Shown piece after piece: positions 47,901 through 61,500 of a stretch of 64,000 nucleotides of DNA (its first letter is position 1; each line of letters opens with the position of its first letter). A program made the translations under genes and the position numbers. The stretch is from Branchiostoma floridae (lineage: Eukaryota; Chordata; Leptocardii; Amphioxiformes; Branchiostomatidae), in NCBI RefSeq assembly GCF_000003815.2, contig NC_049996.1, forward strand, positions 4,351,482-4,415,481. The letters run 5' to 3'. The notes beneath the pieces were generated by a model. It did no database searches. It was not told the DNA's origin and saw nothing but the letters and a program-made list of their open reading frames with translations.

Positions 47901-50900
47901 AAAAGTAACAAGTATATCAAAATTGTACTAAAATCAATGGAAAAAATCTTACTTGCCCGATCGGACAAGTTGGGTAGGACATGCACTTGCCCGAACAGCA
48001 CTTTCACTTGCCCTGGACAATAGGGCTAGTGGACTTGTTTATCCCTGTACCTGACTTCGGTTGGGGAGGTAAAAGGCAGTGGAAGGAAAGGGATTGTCTC
48101 CCCCTTCCAGTACAATGCCCAAGTCACAGTGGATAACAACCCACTACGGCCTCAAAAAGATTATGGGACTACCTACAATACATGTTGATCTTATGTTTTC
48201 CCCCCCCTCCTCCCACAGTGGGCGTACTCGGACTTTGTGAGCATCCTGCCCAGCCCCAAGGCAGCGAGCGAGTTCATCATCACCATGAAGAAACAGAACA
48301 AGAAGAACGACAGCATGCGCTTCTCCACGGATTACAGGGCAGACCTTATCACCGAGGCACTGGTTAGTGAGCATAGTCTTCATTAGTACCTGTCTATCTT
48401 TATAACCGGTATAACCGCCGTTCGGCGTAACACACCAGCTTCGCAGGCACGCAGCACGGCAGCAGCTGGTTATATTACACCAAACGACCTGTCACACCTA
48501 ACTTTTGCTATCTGCCCACACACAAAAGCTTTTCATCATATGCTCTTAAATTACAAAGTTCTCTGGTCACATCTATAGTCATGCCTTGTTACTTGTCAGC
48601 AGGGCTTTAGCCAGCTCGAAATTTTTTTCCGTCAGCCAATTACAATCGTCGCGAAAAACGCGAAAATTAATTAGAAGGACTGAACTGAGACCTTGAAAAA
48701 CGGGTTTTAATGAGATTATCATATGCGAAAGGGCGCCGACACACATTGTCAACAATCATAACAATAGCAAAACAAACAGTGTGTGGCTTTTACGGCCGTG
48801 GACGGCGTCCCCAAGCCGCCTGTAGCTTCCACCAAGGATTTTTTTGTCCGTCAAGGTTGACAGATTGGTTTTAAAATTTTTCCGTCAGACGCAGCAAATT
48901 TCCGTTGACGGAAAAACGGACGCTGGCTAGAGCCCTGCTTGTCTGTCAGTAACTGTGTTTAACTAGGAGCATGCAAAATGTACATGCATGGCACTATCAT
49001 TCTTGCCTCAATCAAAGACACATTCCATACATGGAAAGAAATGCACTGTACACAAGATACGGATTGAAGAATTGAAGTGATAATGTTTTCTATGCTCGTG
49101 TGATATATTGTATTGTTTGTTTGTTTGTTTATTTTTTATTGTAGTAAAACACAGTGTTTGTTCTGTTTTACAGAGATTTAGAAAGCAGTTTGCAGACTCA
49201 AAAGCTCAGAGTGAAAAGGTAGGTGGCCATCCTAAAACATCAAGCAACATACAATGTAAATCTGCGCATTGAATTTTTAACAATTTAATGGTAACTTAAA
49301 GGTATAAGTCAAGGTTTTCTTAAGATAAGTATTGAAGACCTTTTTGTTTCATGATCTTGATATTGTTATATTTGTATTTCTGCAGAGGTTCAATGCCTAC
49401 AAACACCACTGGAGTGATAACAGGGTACAGATACTTCTGGAGGTGAGTGTTTAGAGTTGGGAGTAAGATATATCACTGTATGTTCTATTAGTAGAGTGAT
49501 CTAGAAAAAAACATTGTACTCTTTATGCTGTTGTTTTGACAGACAGGCTTGCCATTTTGTTAGTCTTTTTGGTTGCCTCAGTCCAGGGTACTGAATTGCA
49601 TAACATTTATGAAATTGGTATTAATTTTACAAGGAAAACACGAATCACTATGCAAAATTGTAGAAATTTTATGGTCTTTAAAGTCTTATGGGATATGCAC
49701 AAATTACTAATATTTATAGATGTGAAATACACAAATCTTATTGAATTTGCAGTCTTTCATGGAAACTAGCCAAGGGTGATTCATGCATATCCCCATAGAC
49801 TTGTATGGTTTCGGAGAGTGAATCATACATTTTCCATGAAATTTGTATGAATTTCACAAAGTTCTTGCTTAGGCACCTCTGCAGTCACTGATACTCTGAG
49901 TCACTAGCTCTTCTGTTTAAGATACTTACTGTAAATGCATTTAAGTTTGCAGAGATTTAATTTCACGGTAGTGGGAAAGTGGACTTTTCGCGGTGGTTTT
50001 AAGTTCCCGGTACCACCATGCACCATGCACTCTTACTGCCATGGAAAATGTTCGCGTTGGTTTTAAATTCGTGGTGAAGCGTAAAAAACGCGAACATTAA
50101 ACCACCTCGAAAGTTTCTGCATTTACAGTACTGTAACAGCATTTCTGTGCAAGTTATGATTTTCTTTGCATGATGATATTTAAAAATAAAACAATTTTAC
50201 TGCCTGTCCTGTCTCCAGGTCACCGCTGGGTCATTGAACCAGGTTGACCCTGCCACCAACAAGGTCCTGTGTTCATATGACTATAAGGACATGGAAGGGG
50301 TAATTGAGGTGAGGGGTCTTTTGTTTTGCCATCCAATCTACATGTACGATAAATGGAGTTTACATTGTTCACGTATGTTTGCAAGGGTTTAATCTTGAGC
50401 TAGGGAGAACTTGTGTTGCAATGTTGATTTTGATCCTTGGTGCATATATGATTCTTGCTTCAAAAACTAATGGTAATGCACTGCACAACCTAAGTTTAAA
50501 ATTACTGGTAAGTTGCACTAAACAAAATATGATTGCACAACACAACTGGGCAACAAAGTATTTTGATCTCAGGCTAGTTGTTGATAAAAGGGGCATTCCA
50601 CTCCAGAAAGGGGTGGTGTTTTCCAATAGATAAATGTGCCAATGAATACATAATCAACCAAATTTTGTGGAATTCACATTGCGCGATGTGTGTTTTGTAA
50701 AACAAATTATGACACTCACTAAACCCATGCAAACCCTACCCATGCATTCCCTATAGACACTTTGTTTATCATAGTACATACTTTCGGAATAAATGAGGAT
50801 CGCTAAGCACACCGAGAAGGCAAATTGCTCATAAGATTGCTCATTTATTACTTCCTAAAATTAATATCTATCAGAAAATAACACTCCCGTGTGGAGTGGA

Positions 50901-53900
50901 ATGTCCCTTTAAAGGTGCACTCTCACTGAACTTTTGTCAAGCTTGCATCACTGCGGGGTTCGAAAGATTCTCAAGGAATCTCAGAGATAAAGAACAAATT
51001 TTCTTACTTTTTGTATATTATGTTGACTTGTCTTCTAAATCATACTTTTCCTTATTACGCAATATCTAAATTATTAAAAAATTGGAGAAAATAACAGTGC
51101 CGCAGTGAAGGAACCCCACAGTGACGCAAGCTTGGCGCAAGTGGGGTGAGAGAGCACCTTAACAAAGATGTTTCAGCAAACCATGAAAACTTGTTTTTTT
51201 TTTTTTTTTTTCTATTCAACAAAACAAACGTATGAAAACCGTCCAGCAATTACAGAATAAGAATGTATGAATAGAATATCAAACAAAGAAGTGTGATTAT
51301 GAAATAATCATCTCCAGCGGAAACATATGAAACAAGAATATGCACAGAAATGTATGAAATAATATAAACAAACTTTGCAATTTACATATCTAAATAAACA
51401 AAGATTAACTGAACAGAAACGTACGAAATGATTATAAGAAAAACGTATGAAATCAGATTATATCAGCAGAGATTATGAAATAATCTATGAACAGAAAAAT
51501 TTGGAAATAATCATATGCACATAAAATGATCATAACAAGAACTATATGAAATAATCATATCAAACTGAAATATATGAAGTGATCATAATAACTTGTTTGT
51601 TTCTCTCAGGTGTCCGACTATCCGGGTGGATTCTGTCTGATTTATGGTGGGTTCAGCAGATTGGTAAGTTTCTTCCTGACATACATATTTTCATACTGAA
51701 CTCTCATGTTGGTTTATTGTGAGCCCTTTATATGCATTTGGGCAATGATGGTCTAAGTGTAGACAGTAAAGGATTATGAAGATGTAACTTTTAAGGTACA
51801 TGCAAAATTTGTCCCATAGCTTGTTTGACGCTGTAAGGGTATTGGGTTATTTTCCACTGTATTGGAAGGCAGAGCCCATCCTCCTCTGTCTACTGCTCAT
51901 TTACTTCCCCAATTGAAGTCAGGTACCCATTTTGTCAACTGGATGGAGTTGTTAAAGTCTTGCTAAGCGTCTTTCCAAAGTGCACAAGATTAGTGATGAG
52001 CCAGGATTTAAACCCACTGACCTATATGTGTACTGGGCTAAATACTGTAAATGCATTTAAGTTCGCGGGGAATAATTTCGCTGTAGTGGGAAAGTTTTAA
52101 GTTTGCGGTAGCACCATGCACTATAGTAGTCTCTTACTGCCGAGGAAAAATGTTAGCGGTGATTTTATGTTTGCGGTGAAGTGGCCACCGCAAAACCCGC
52201 GAACATTAATCCGCCATGACATTAAGCATTTACAGTAAACTGGAGTTATGCCACATGACCCCACAGTTTGGAAAGACAATACCATCAAAAGAATAATAAA
52301 CTAGACAAAGATATTCACAGAACAACAAAGACAGTCATCTATAACAATGCTCTTAGGATTGTGTTAGGTTATCGAACGAGTGATAGTGCCAGCCAAATGT
52401 TTGTGACACATGGGATTGATACTTTTGTAGCTAGAAGGAGAAAACTAACGCAAGCATTTGTACAACGCATCGCCACATCTAATAACAACATTATCTCCCG
52501 GTTTTTCCACTCAGATGCCTTCTTCCATAGCAAATTCTGGACACACTATGTGAATCTTGTTTACAAAAGCCCCGGCTAATTCAACTTTTTTATTGTACAT
52601 TAAGTGTATGTGTATTGTTGTATTGTATGTTTTTATATCTATTATATATGTGACATGGGCCAAGAGCCTGAAATAAAGTTGAAGTGAAAGAAAAAACAAC
52701 ATTTATTACCTTCCAGCACCTTTTTGCATCTGATAAGAAAGACGACATCATCAAAGCGGTGATGGAACACGCGGGAACGTACGTCGGGCTCACGATTAAA
52801 CGGAGGAAAGACCCCATCGTCCAGGACCAGTTCACCTCGCACCGACTGGGCAAGTACAGCGGAGATGAACACATCACCTCGCTGGCCGAGTTTGTGGTCC
52901 AGAAACATTCACAACGACACAGCGTGAGTTGGATCAAACTGTTTGATAAATTAGTAGAAGGGAACTTTGGTGTGAGACACTGCTTCAAGTTAGCAATTTC
53001 TGAACCAGGCTACATGTAGCCAGCCTGAAATTATTTTTTGTCCCCATCAATTTTAACTCCAATTGTTCCTAGGGATTCTGGGGTCATGCTCCACAGGAAA
53101 ATTTTGAAATCCAGACCCTCTGAAATGCTATTTCCTGCATTTTAAGTTGAAAATTTTGCTGGTAGACTAAGCTGTTCAATGCCATCTATTTTGGTGAAAA
53201 ATTACACAAGGGAGACATTTTTTAAATCTTTACATATCTTCAATATTTCTCGGTCACAGAGGACGGAATGGGAAAATTATCTTCCGTCCCGAGCTTCAAA
53301 ATTCCTTCTAAGGACGGAAGGACAGGTGCTGGCTACAACCCTGTTCTGTACTAAATTATGTCACATTCACAATTACAAGGACTGTCTAAACTAAAGACAC
53401 AGTTGTTTAAAGCTGATCTATATTGAGTACAGAGACTTAGGAGTGAGATACTGATAAGCAAATCATAATCACTCTGAATCTTGTGGCTATCTGAGTTAGA
53501 GACAGGAAGTGAAGGATCTTTGTTGGAAAATACTTTCTAAAGAAAACTCTGTCATCTCACATTTTTTTTGGTTATTGTCAAATGTATGCATTGACAGACT
53601 CTTTTACAACTGTTAGCATATTATGAAATGATGATTATTGAGTTTTCTTTGAATGGTGGTACATTTTTATGATTTTTAACCTTTGGTATCATTATTCTGA
53701 AGAAGAAAACTGCACTCTTTCATCTGCATGTACAGGGCTGGAAATACTGGGTGCATCCAAATTGGAGCTGTGCACCCAAATATTTTCTTATGTTTATGTA
53801 TGTAAAGATATCAAAGTATACTAGTACACGTCATATTCTTGACATCTAAGTGTTAGAAAGATAATAAAAATGTCTGTTATGGTACTTGTTTAAGAATTTG

Positions 53901-55498
53901 ATAGCTTGTAACTAAGTTTTATCATTAAATTATTTAAGTGGTGCACCCAAATTTCTTTCGGTGCACCTAATATTTTAAGCTGGGTGCACCAGTGCACCTA
54001 ATCCCCAAAATGAATTTCGAGCCCTGATGTATTTTCGCTGACCATATGTTATTTGCCTGCCTGTACCATGCAGGACCCAGTGAAGAGAATCTTCTGCCTG
54101 ACAGAGACGTGTATAGTGGAGAGAGACCCAGCCTCTTACAGCATCATCACTCTCAGGCCATTATGTGATGTACGTAATTCACCCATGTGTTGTACATGTG
54201 CATGTAACGCTAGTTTACCTTTATCCGTGGGGTGACCTTTATCCGTTGTCTTTAAAAAAAGCACATTAGGAGTATTAAGTCTGCTGACAGTGGTTTCGAA
54301 TTTGCATTATTTTCAAAATTCGATTTGAAACCACCGTCCGTCGACTTCATATCCCTAAATATGTTTTTCTTACAAACAACGAATATAGGTTACCCTCGGA
54401 TAAAGGTGAACCAGCGTTACATTGTATTCTTATAAAAACTGGGGTAAGTACGTAGTGCTTATCAGTAGGCTAGAACAGAAGAAATCGAAAGTTGAAATTT
54501 GTAACTTTCATTCAACACAAAAGAAATTTGCTTACCTCAATCTTTTTGTCGCTCATACGTCAACCTTCCTCGTGATTGGTGTGATCCAATTACTCAGAGC
54601 ACGTGACTCAAGTAACAGGGCTCCAGACTAACTTTTTGGCCTAGGAGCACTGCGCTCCTAACCTCTAAAACTTAGGAGCACCAGCAAAAATCTAGGAGCA
54701 CCACTATAAAAATTGGTTGTAGAAGCAAAAAATCTAATAATCATTGTTGATAACCTGGAATAGCATATTTCAATACAGTAATATAAAAGTGAGGTGAATA
54801 TAAAAGAAAAAACAATCTTGCTTTAAATATGGTGAAAGGCCTACATTGATGTGGTGGTTCTTGGGGATAGGAGGACAAATCACATAATTTTTTTGCTACA
54901 GACGGCTGCTTTATTCAGACTCGACTCTTGTACCTCCAGCCTTGTCAGGCATGACAGTCACTGTTGACGAACAAGTTTTAAATGCCGAAAAAATGAGTTA
55001 ATCAAACTTGCAACATAAGGATTATCAAAATACTGGCACGGAACGATATGATGATGATCAAAATGAATTCAATACTGAAACCAAGTTACACAGACAAAAA
55101 AGTAATTATGCCTTCTTATTGTAAGAACAATAGAAAAATAACTGATTAATCCCAAATTACCATTTAAATTGAAAAAAAAAAAACACAAATAAGTATAAAA
55201 GTACAAGTGTGTGACAAAATGGGTGAAATTGAATTGAAAATAGAAATAGTGCAGGCCGCTCTCCAACACCAAGATTGTACCTCAAGAATGTTTTCTTTCC
55301 AAGTTTATTTATCCTACCATTTTTTTTATAAATGCCTACTTGTTCACAGGGCTGCAACATTGTTGTCTAAAAAGTCATGTTACATAAGTTTTGTTACTGC
55401 CTACTGGACCTCCACTTACCGTGCTGTCATAGCATATCATACCATACCATACTATACCAAGGAGGTTATTTCCTATACATGAAATCTCCTTGGCCAAA

Positions 55499-55533
<35 letters not shown>

Positions 55534-58500
55534 TGTATAGTCTCAAATTTCCCTATCTGTTTGGACAAAGGGACTGAATAAAGGTCCAGTAGAAATACAT
55601 TTTTAAACCTCCTTGGTGCATGTAATTGAAGACAGACAGACACATGGCAGACCTTAATGAGGTGTGACCCCCCTGCTGACCATCCCCGTCAGGGGAGGAA
55701 ACTAACACCTGGCAGGGCCATCTTTCCCTGCAAAGATTCTACTTGGCTGGATGATAAATGATGATTAATTGTAATAGGTCGCACTGTGCGACTGTGGTTA
55801 CAGATCTGGTCGCACCAGGGGAATTCTACTCGCATATGCGACCAACTTGGTCGCAGTCAGGAGCCCTGAGTAATGAAATGTAATTATTGCCCGGCAAGTG
55901 GCCATACGTTGGTTGAGTGTTACCTGTCGGCCTCATTTACCTCCCTCACTACGTTATCTGGTTTAGTGTCCATCATTAGACTTTGTGCTTTGTCCAAGGT
56001 AATGAAATGTCCCGGTGATTTAACATTAATGTGATGCAACACCTCCAACGAGACCGAACCCAGTCTCCTGTGCTCCAAAAACCTAGTCTTAAAGTTTTTA
56101 TATAGGTTGGTGATCATGTTAAGCTGAATGGTGGTTATAGTGGCCATACATTTATTTATTTCCAGCACTTAGCCCACATCAACGGACAGCAGAAATATGT
56201 TTAATCAAAAACATACAGAATAACACGGATACAGAAGTTAGATATGTATGAGTTTCCATGGGCAGGCAATGTGAATCTCCCAATAAACAATTTAAAATGT
56301 AAATGTAATTTGTGTCTTGATCTGTTGAAACTCTGATATACTTTGTATGTATTTAATGCACTACACTGTACACCAATATGGTGTCATGATATCATGTTAC
56401 CAATGGAACATGTATATATTTTTCCCCCAGGTGTTTGCAATAGTGAGAAGCCAGGTGAACCCACAGGTCTTCACTGTGGAGTATGTGAAGGGAGCCACAC
56501 GGCAGTACAGCTCAACGGACAGGTCAGGATGAAAAAAAAAACATCAACCTTGTCATCCTATTTTAATGTCTAGCTGACAATAAGCTAACCTCCCTGGTGT
56601 ATGTTGGTCAAAGCACAAACCATTGTTGCCAGGTCCCTGGTTGATTTTAACTGTGAGTTTAAAAAATCAAGGGTCCCAGCTGTGTCCCAAAATAGTCCTG
56701 TAACCACAGGGTTTCCCTTGGTGCTATGCAGGGGTCACTTCTGCCCTGCTATTGTTGGTCACATGACATGCACAGTACTGGAAAGGGTTTCAGTACTAAG
56801 GACAGGATGTTAATCTGTAGTCCACAGTTCATTGTACTTGTCAAAAAGAGCTAGGGGAATTTGGGAAGGGTGTCAGTACTAAGGACAGGATGTTAAGAGG
56901 TGGTCCACTGTTCTTTGTGTTTGTCAAAACGAGCTTGGAGAATTCTTTCTTTCCTTCTTTTTACAATGAAATTGTACATACCATGCATACGTAGTGTTTG
57001 TCTCCTCTGTCATGACCAGTGCAAGACCAGTTAACTAAACTGAGTTAGGTATTGCTAACTTTTACTTCTTCACAACTTTACCTTTTTACATTCCTTTAGA
57101 GACACGTTGATAGCCAGTATGCTGGATGGTGTACGTGCGTCGGGTAATCGGGACGTCTGTGTGAAGATGACCCCTACTGACCGGGGTCAGAGGTTAGGAC
57201 CCCTGTTCACCCCTGTGGATGAGGAGGTGGAGAGTTTACATCTCAAGTTCCTGCAGCAGCCGCCAAGTAAGGAAACATGTCTTAGACATTGTGTCTTAAT
57301 ATATTTTGATGAAGGTTAGACATCCAGGTAATAAGATATGCCAAAAAGCACTGTTACACACACACATGAGATGCTAGGATTTGAGAACTCTCTCCAATAA
57401 GATTTCTCCAGTGTCTGATGAAAGACACCGGATGGTTGTCTGAAACATCTGACCATTTCCAAAATCATATCCAGTTGCTTGAGTAACTGCATTTGGGCTA
57501 TCTCCTATATTATTTCTGGCAAATAGGTTATAGTTTGCAAGTGTACATTGTATATATAGTGTCTGTGTTGGTTGGTTGGTTGATTGTTTTTTGAGTGATT
57601 TTTCTTCGGTTATTGACTTTATGTTTGGAGTGTTTTTTACTATGAACAAGATGACTCAAGAAGTTATGACTAGTGTACTGTAATTACATGTAGGTGATAT
57701 CAGGGAAAGAAGTTATGGAAAGATCTTAACGCGGACCTAAATCTAGTTGTAGATACAAATTGTATGTCAGGGAAGCTATATAATTATGATTTCTGGTTTC
57801 TGGTCTGTTTATGACGTTGTTTCTCTCTCCTCTCCAGATGCCAAGTTCTCAGAAGCTGTGTACAGATTCAACAACAATGTTTCCTACAGCGGGCTGCTGC
57901 ACGCAGTCACTGCAGATGTGAGTATGAAACAGTAGGGGTCTCTGCCTTTGCTATCCTCTATTGTTTTTTGTTTTTTTTGTGTGCTATGCTTGCACTCAAA
58001 TATTCCGTAGTATGCCTTTAAGCAAGGACCCTGGTGCACCTGTACAGGGCTGTATTCTGTCCATATACAACCCCTAATTCAATTGTTAGCAGCCAATCAC
58101 ATTGCCTCTTTACAATAGGCAATGATGTGATTGGCTAGTAACATTCCTACAGCAGCATGTAACCATGGAAAAAGATTTCAGATTTCAGATTCAGCTTTAT
58201 TGGTTCTTGGCATGGCAAATGACGTTATAAATGTCACATGAAATGCGCCAAAGAATTACATTTCATAAAATCTTAAAAGTTGTTACAATTCACAAACATA
58301 CATAATCACATTTAGTTTTTAAAAAACCTAGACACTGGATTAGATATAGCAGTGGGGGAGAGACAAAGTGAACATAACTATGTCAGCAACAATAACGTAC
58401 GTAGAATTTACTGCATGTATATATGAATACAGGGATTGAAATACTTTTTTTTTGCTACATGCAAAATTGTAAGTTGGCAAAACATTTACGGGCAATTTGA

Positions 58501-61500
58501 AAAATTTACATGCAAAATACGACTACTCAGTGATTGCGACGAGGGACGCTAGCTTGAATCGGCGAATTTAATTACATCTAGTGAAGCTACCGAAGAAAGA
58601 TACCGACAAAAACAAGGAAGGAAAAAGACAGACGTCCATATGTTGTTCTGTCTAAGAGTAGGGTGTCTAATTCCTGAGAGTATTTTTTACGGCCAGGTAT
58701 TTTCAACATGCAAGATTGCAAGTTCATAATATTTTTACGTGCAAATCTCGAAAATTGTGTGCAAATTGCAAGTTAAGTAATGTGTATTTCGAACCCTGTG
58801 AATATATGAAACCACATGCAGTTGTTGGATGAACTGAAAGTGAAGCTATGACTCATGTCAGTGAAAGGGAGGTACAATGTACAATGTTAATCACGGTAAA
58901 GAGAAAGAATAGGAAATAGAAAAATGGAAAAATATGATGAAGCAATTTTTGAGGAATCCCTTTTTTGATGAATCATTTGATCAAAATCGACCGGTGAAGT
59001 TAAGATTTGAGATTTAAGATAAAGAAGTATCATATTTTTTTTCTGTGTTTCCTGTTCTTTGTCTTCTGTTAGGCACCTAATCCCTGGGCCGAGGGCACGC
59101 TACTTTCAAGGATAAACAACGTGAAATATTATTTGGGGCTACCTTGGGCAAATACCCACACTTTCATTTTCTCTTCTTTTGATTTTTTTTTGCTTGATGA
59201 GCACTTTGAAAATGAATGTTTTGGATAAATTAGGAATATTTGGAAACATGGGGTTAAAAATGATTTTTTTTTTGGCCAGCATGGGAATGTTTTGGGTTGC
59301 AGGAATTAAATAATAATATCCTCAACTGTAGCAAGAAATGTGAAATTGCAGGACTGATGGAATGCTGGGGCCATTGAACAAAACTTAAAGATTGTTACAC
59401 ATGCTACTACATTGTGTGTTCTTATTATAAACTTTAAGCTAAGTAACAACTTGCACACTGAGGTACTTGAGACAACATTTTGTGGAGAAAATATTGAGAG
59501 AAATTTAAAAACTAAATGATGTTGGCTGTCTTTGTAAATTTGAAGGTCTTTTTGTTTTCCAGGGTTTCTTTGCAGAGAACAAGGAAAAGTTGATCCACAT
59601 CGCCATCACTGTTCTACTGGAAAGGGAAGGTGGGTTGGAGTCTATTAGTACTTACGTGTACATGTTTCTGGCATTATTCCAGCTCGGCAACGCCTCTCTT
59701 ACTTTTCAGTCTACCCTAATTCCAAGCTATAACCTTCTAGTAGGGGATACCAACTATCAAATCTTCATTTTTCTAAATTAAAGGCAATGCCATTTTTGAA
59801 CATCAAAACTAGTGTTTGGATACAAAATGTGCCAGAAGTTGAGAAATTTACAAAACATTTCCCAAAAATTGTAACAACTTTGGTCCTAACGTTCTAATCT
59901 GGTACAGTATTCGAATTGTTAACAGCAGTGCACTTGACACACTCAAGCTAGTATCTTTCAATTGTTCTTTGGAAGCATGACATTGTGTGATGACAGTAGA
60001 AGCCCTGTTATCACTTTGTCTGAAACAACTGAGTGTATGAAACGTTATTGCAGCCCAGGTATAACATGATGATAATAATAGAGGAAGGAAAAAAAAAACT
60101 GAGTGTGAGGCTTTCTGTGCTCCTATCCCCGAGAAACTGAAAACTTTAAGATAATGAGTAAATGACTGTGAAACTTAAGGTTTAATGATAGAATTATTGC
60201 CTTTTTTTTAATACAACTGTATTTTCCCTATCCACAGGAGACCAGACCACCCTCCCAGCAGAGGATCTGGAGAGCCAGTTCCATGCCCTGCGTCGTCTGG
60301 TCGCATCTAAGGCTGGCTTCTGTGCCTTCACTACATTACCAAAGTCAGTAACTCTTGACTAGATACATGATATATTGGAAAATAGTTTCATCAGGTTGAT
60401 AGAATATAGGATAAAGGAGAAATTCTTTGTACACTACCAGTGGGTACTTACATAGCTTACATTTCGATGTCTCTCAGACACCTTCGTCAGAGCTTCTAAC
60501 TGGAGTTCTGATGCTGGAGTTCTGACGCTTAAGCTCTGACGAATTGTTCCAGAGATGATCAAACTCTAGCTATGTCATACCCCAATGGCTTGTGTACCAA
60601 GAATTTCTCCTTTATCCTATACATGATATAATTATAAGTTACCAAATGCACAGGAGACCAAAGTGCCGACCTTTGTGGGGAAATTTTATCATCACCCAGC
60701 AAAAATAAGTCTTGAACATTTGGTTTGAAAGAAACTCTCAGAATGTTGGATTTTAATCAAAAACATCTTAATTGCATCTTTCTTTCAGAAAATTTCCTTA
60801 AAATTGAAGAAGAACTTTATTGTGCAACAATTGTAACAGGTACAATGTATGGCAATCTGTGTATACATGGGAAATACACAAATACAGTCAAAGTTTTTCT
60901 TAAAGACAACTCATTGGAGTCAAATCTGGTTTATGTTGACAAGTGGTCACTATATACAATGTTGTTTAAATGCATTGGACACAGCTTGTGTCAATTGGAA
61001 AAAGTAAAGGGACTGCTCGAAAGTGGTCACATTGGCCATGACATTTTGGTGATACTTTTAAGTGTAGTGTAGTTTACCCTGATAAGATCTCACCTAAGTC
61101 TAAAACTATTTTCTGTGCCAGGTTCCGTGAGAAGGTAGGCCTGAAGGTGGTGAAGGCTCTAAAACGGAACGACACCGGAGTCATCCATGCTGCCATCGAT
61201 ATGATGGGGGCGCTCATGCAGGTGGGTTTGGTCATGTCGGCATGGCAACAACATTTTTTCTTCTTCTGCTGTACGTTGACTTGTCGAGTAGTCACTTTGA
61301 CTTTGTTTTACTAGAGGGATATCAATTTTACCGTATTTTTCCTTTAACTGATTACGATAAACTTTTTTTACATCTAATCATAATCTAAAGTGCGTGTTTC
61401 CTCTCTGTTATCCTGGTCTGTCTAAAATGTATCTGTCGCAGTGTAAGACGTTGTAATGTGGATGAAGAAAAGAAAGAATTATAGTGTCATATTGTACAGT

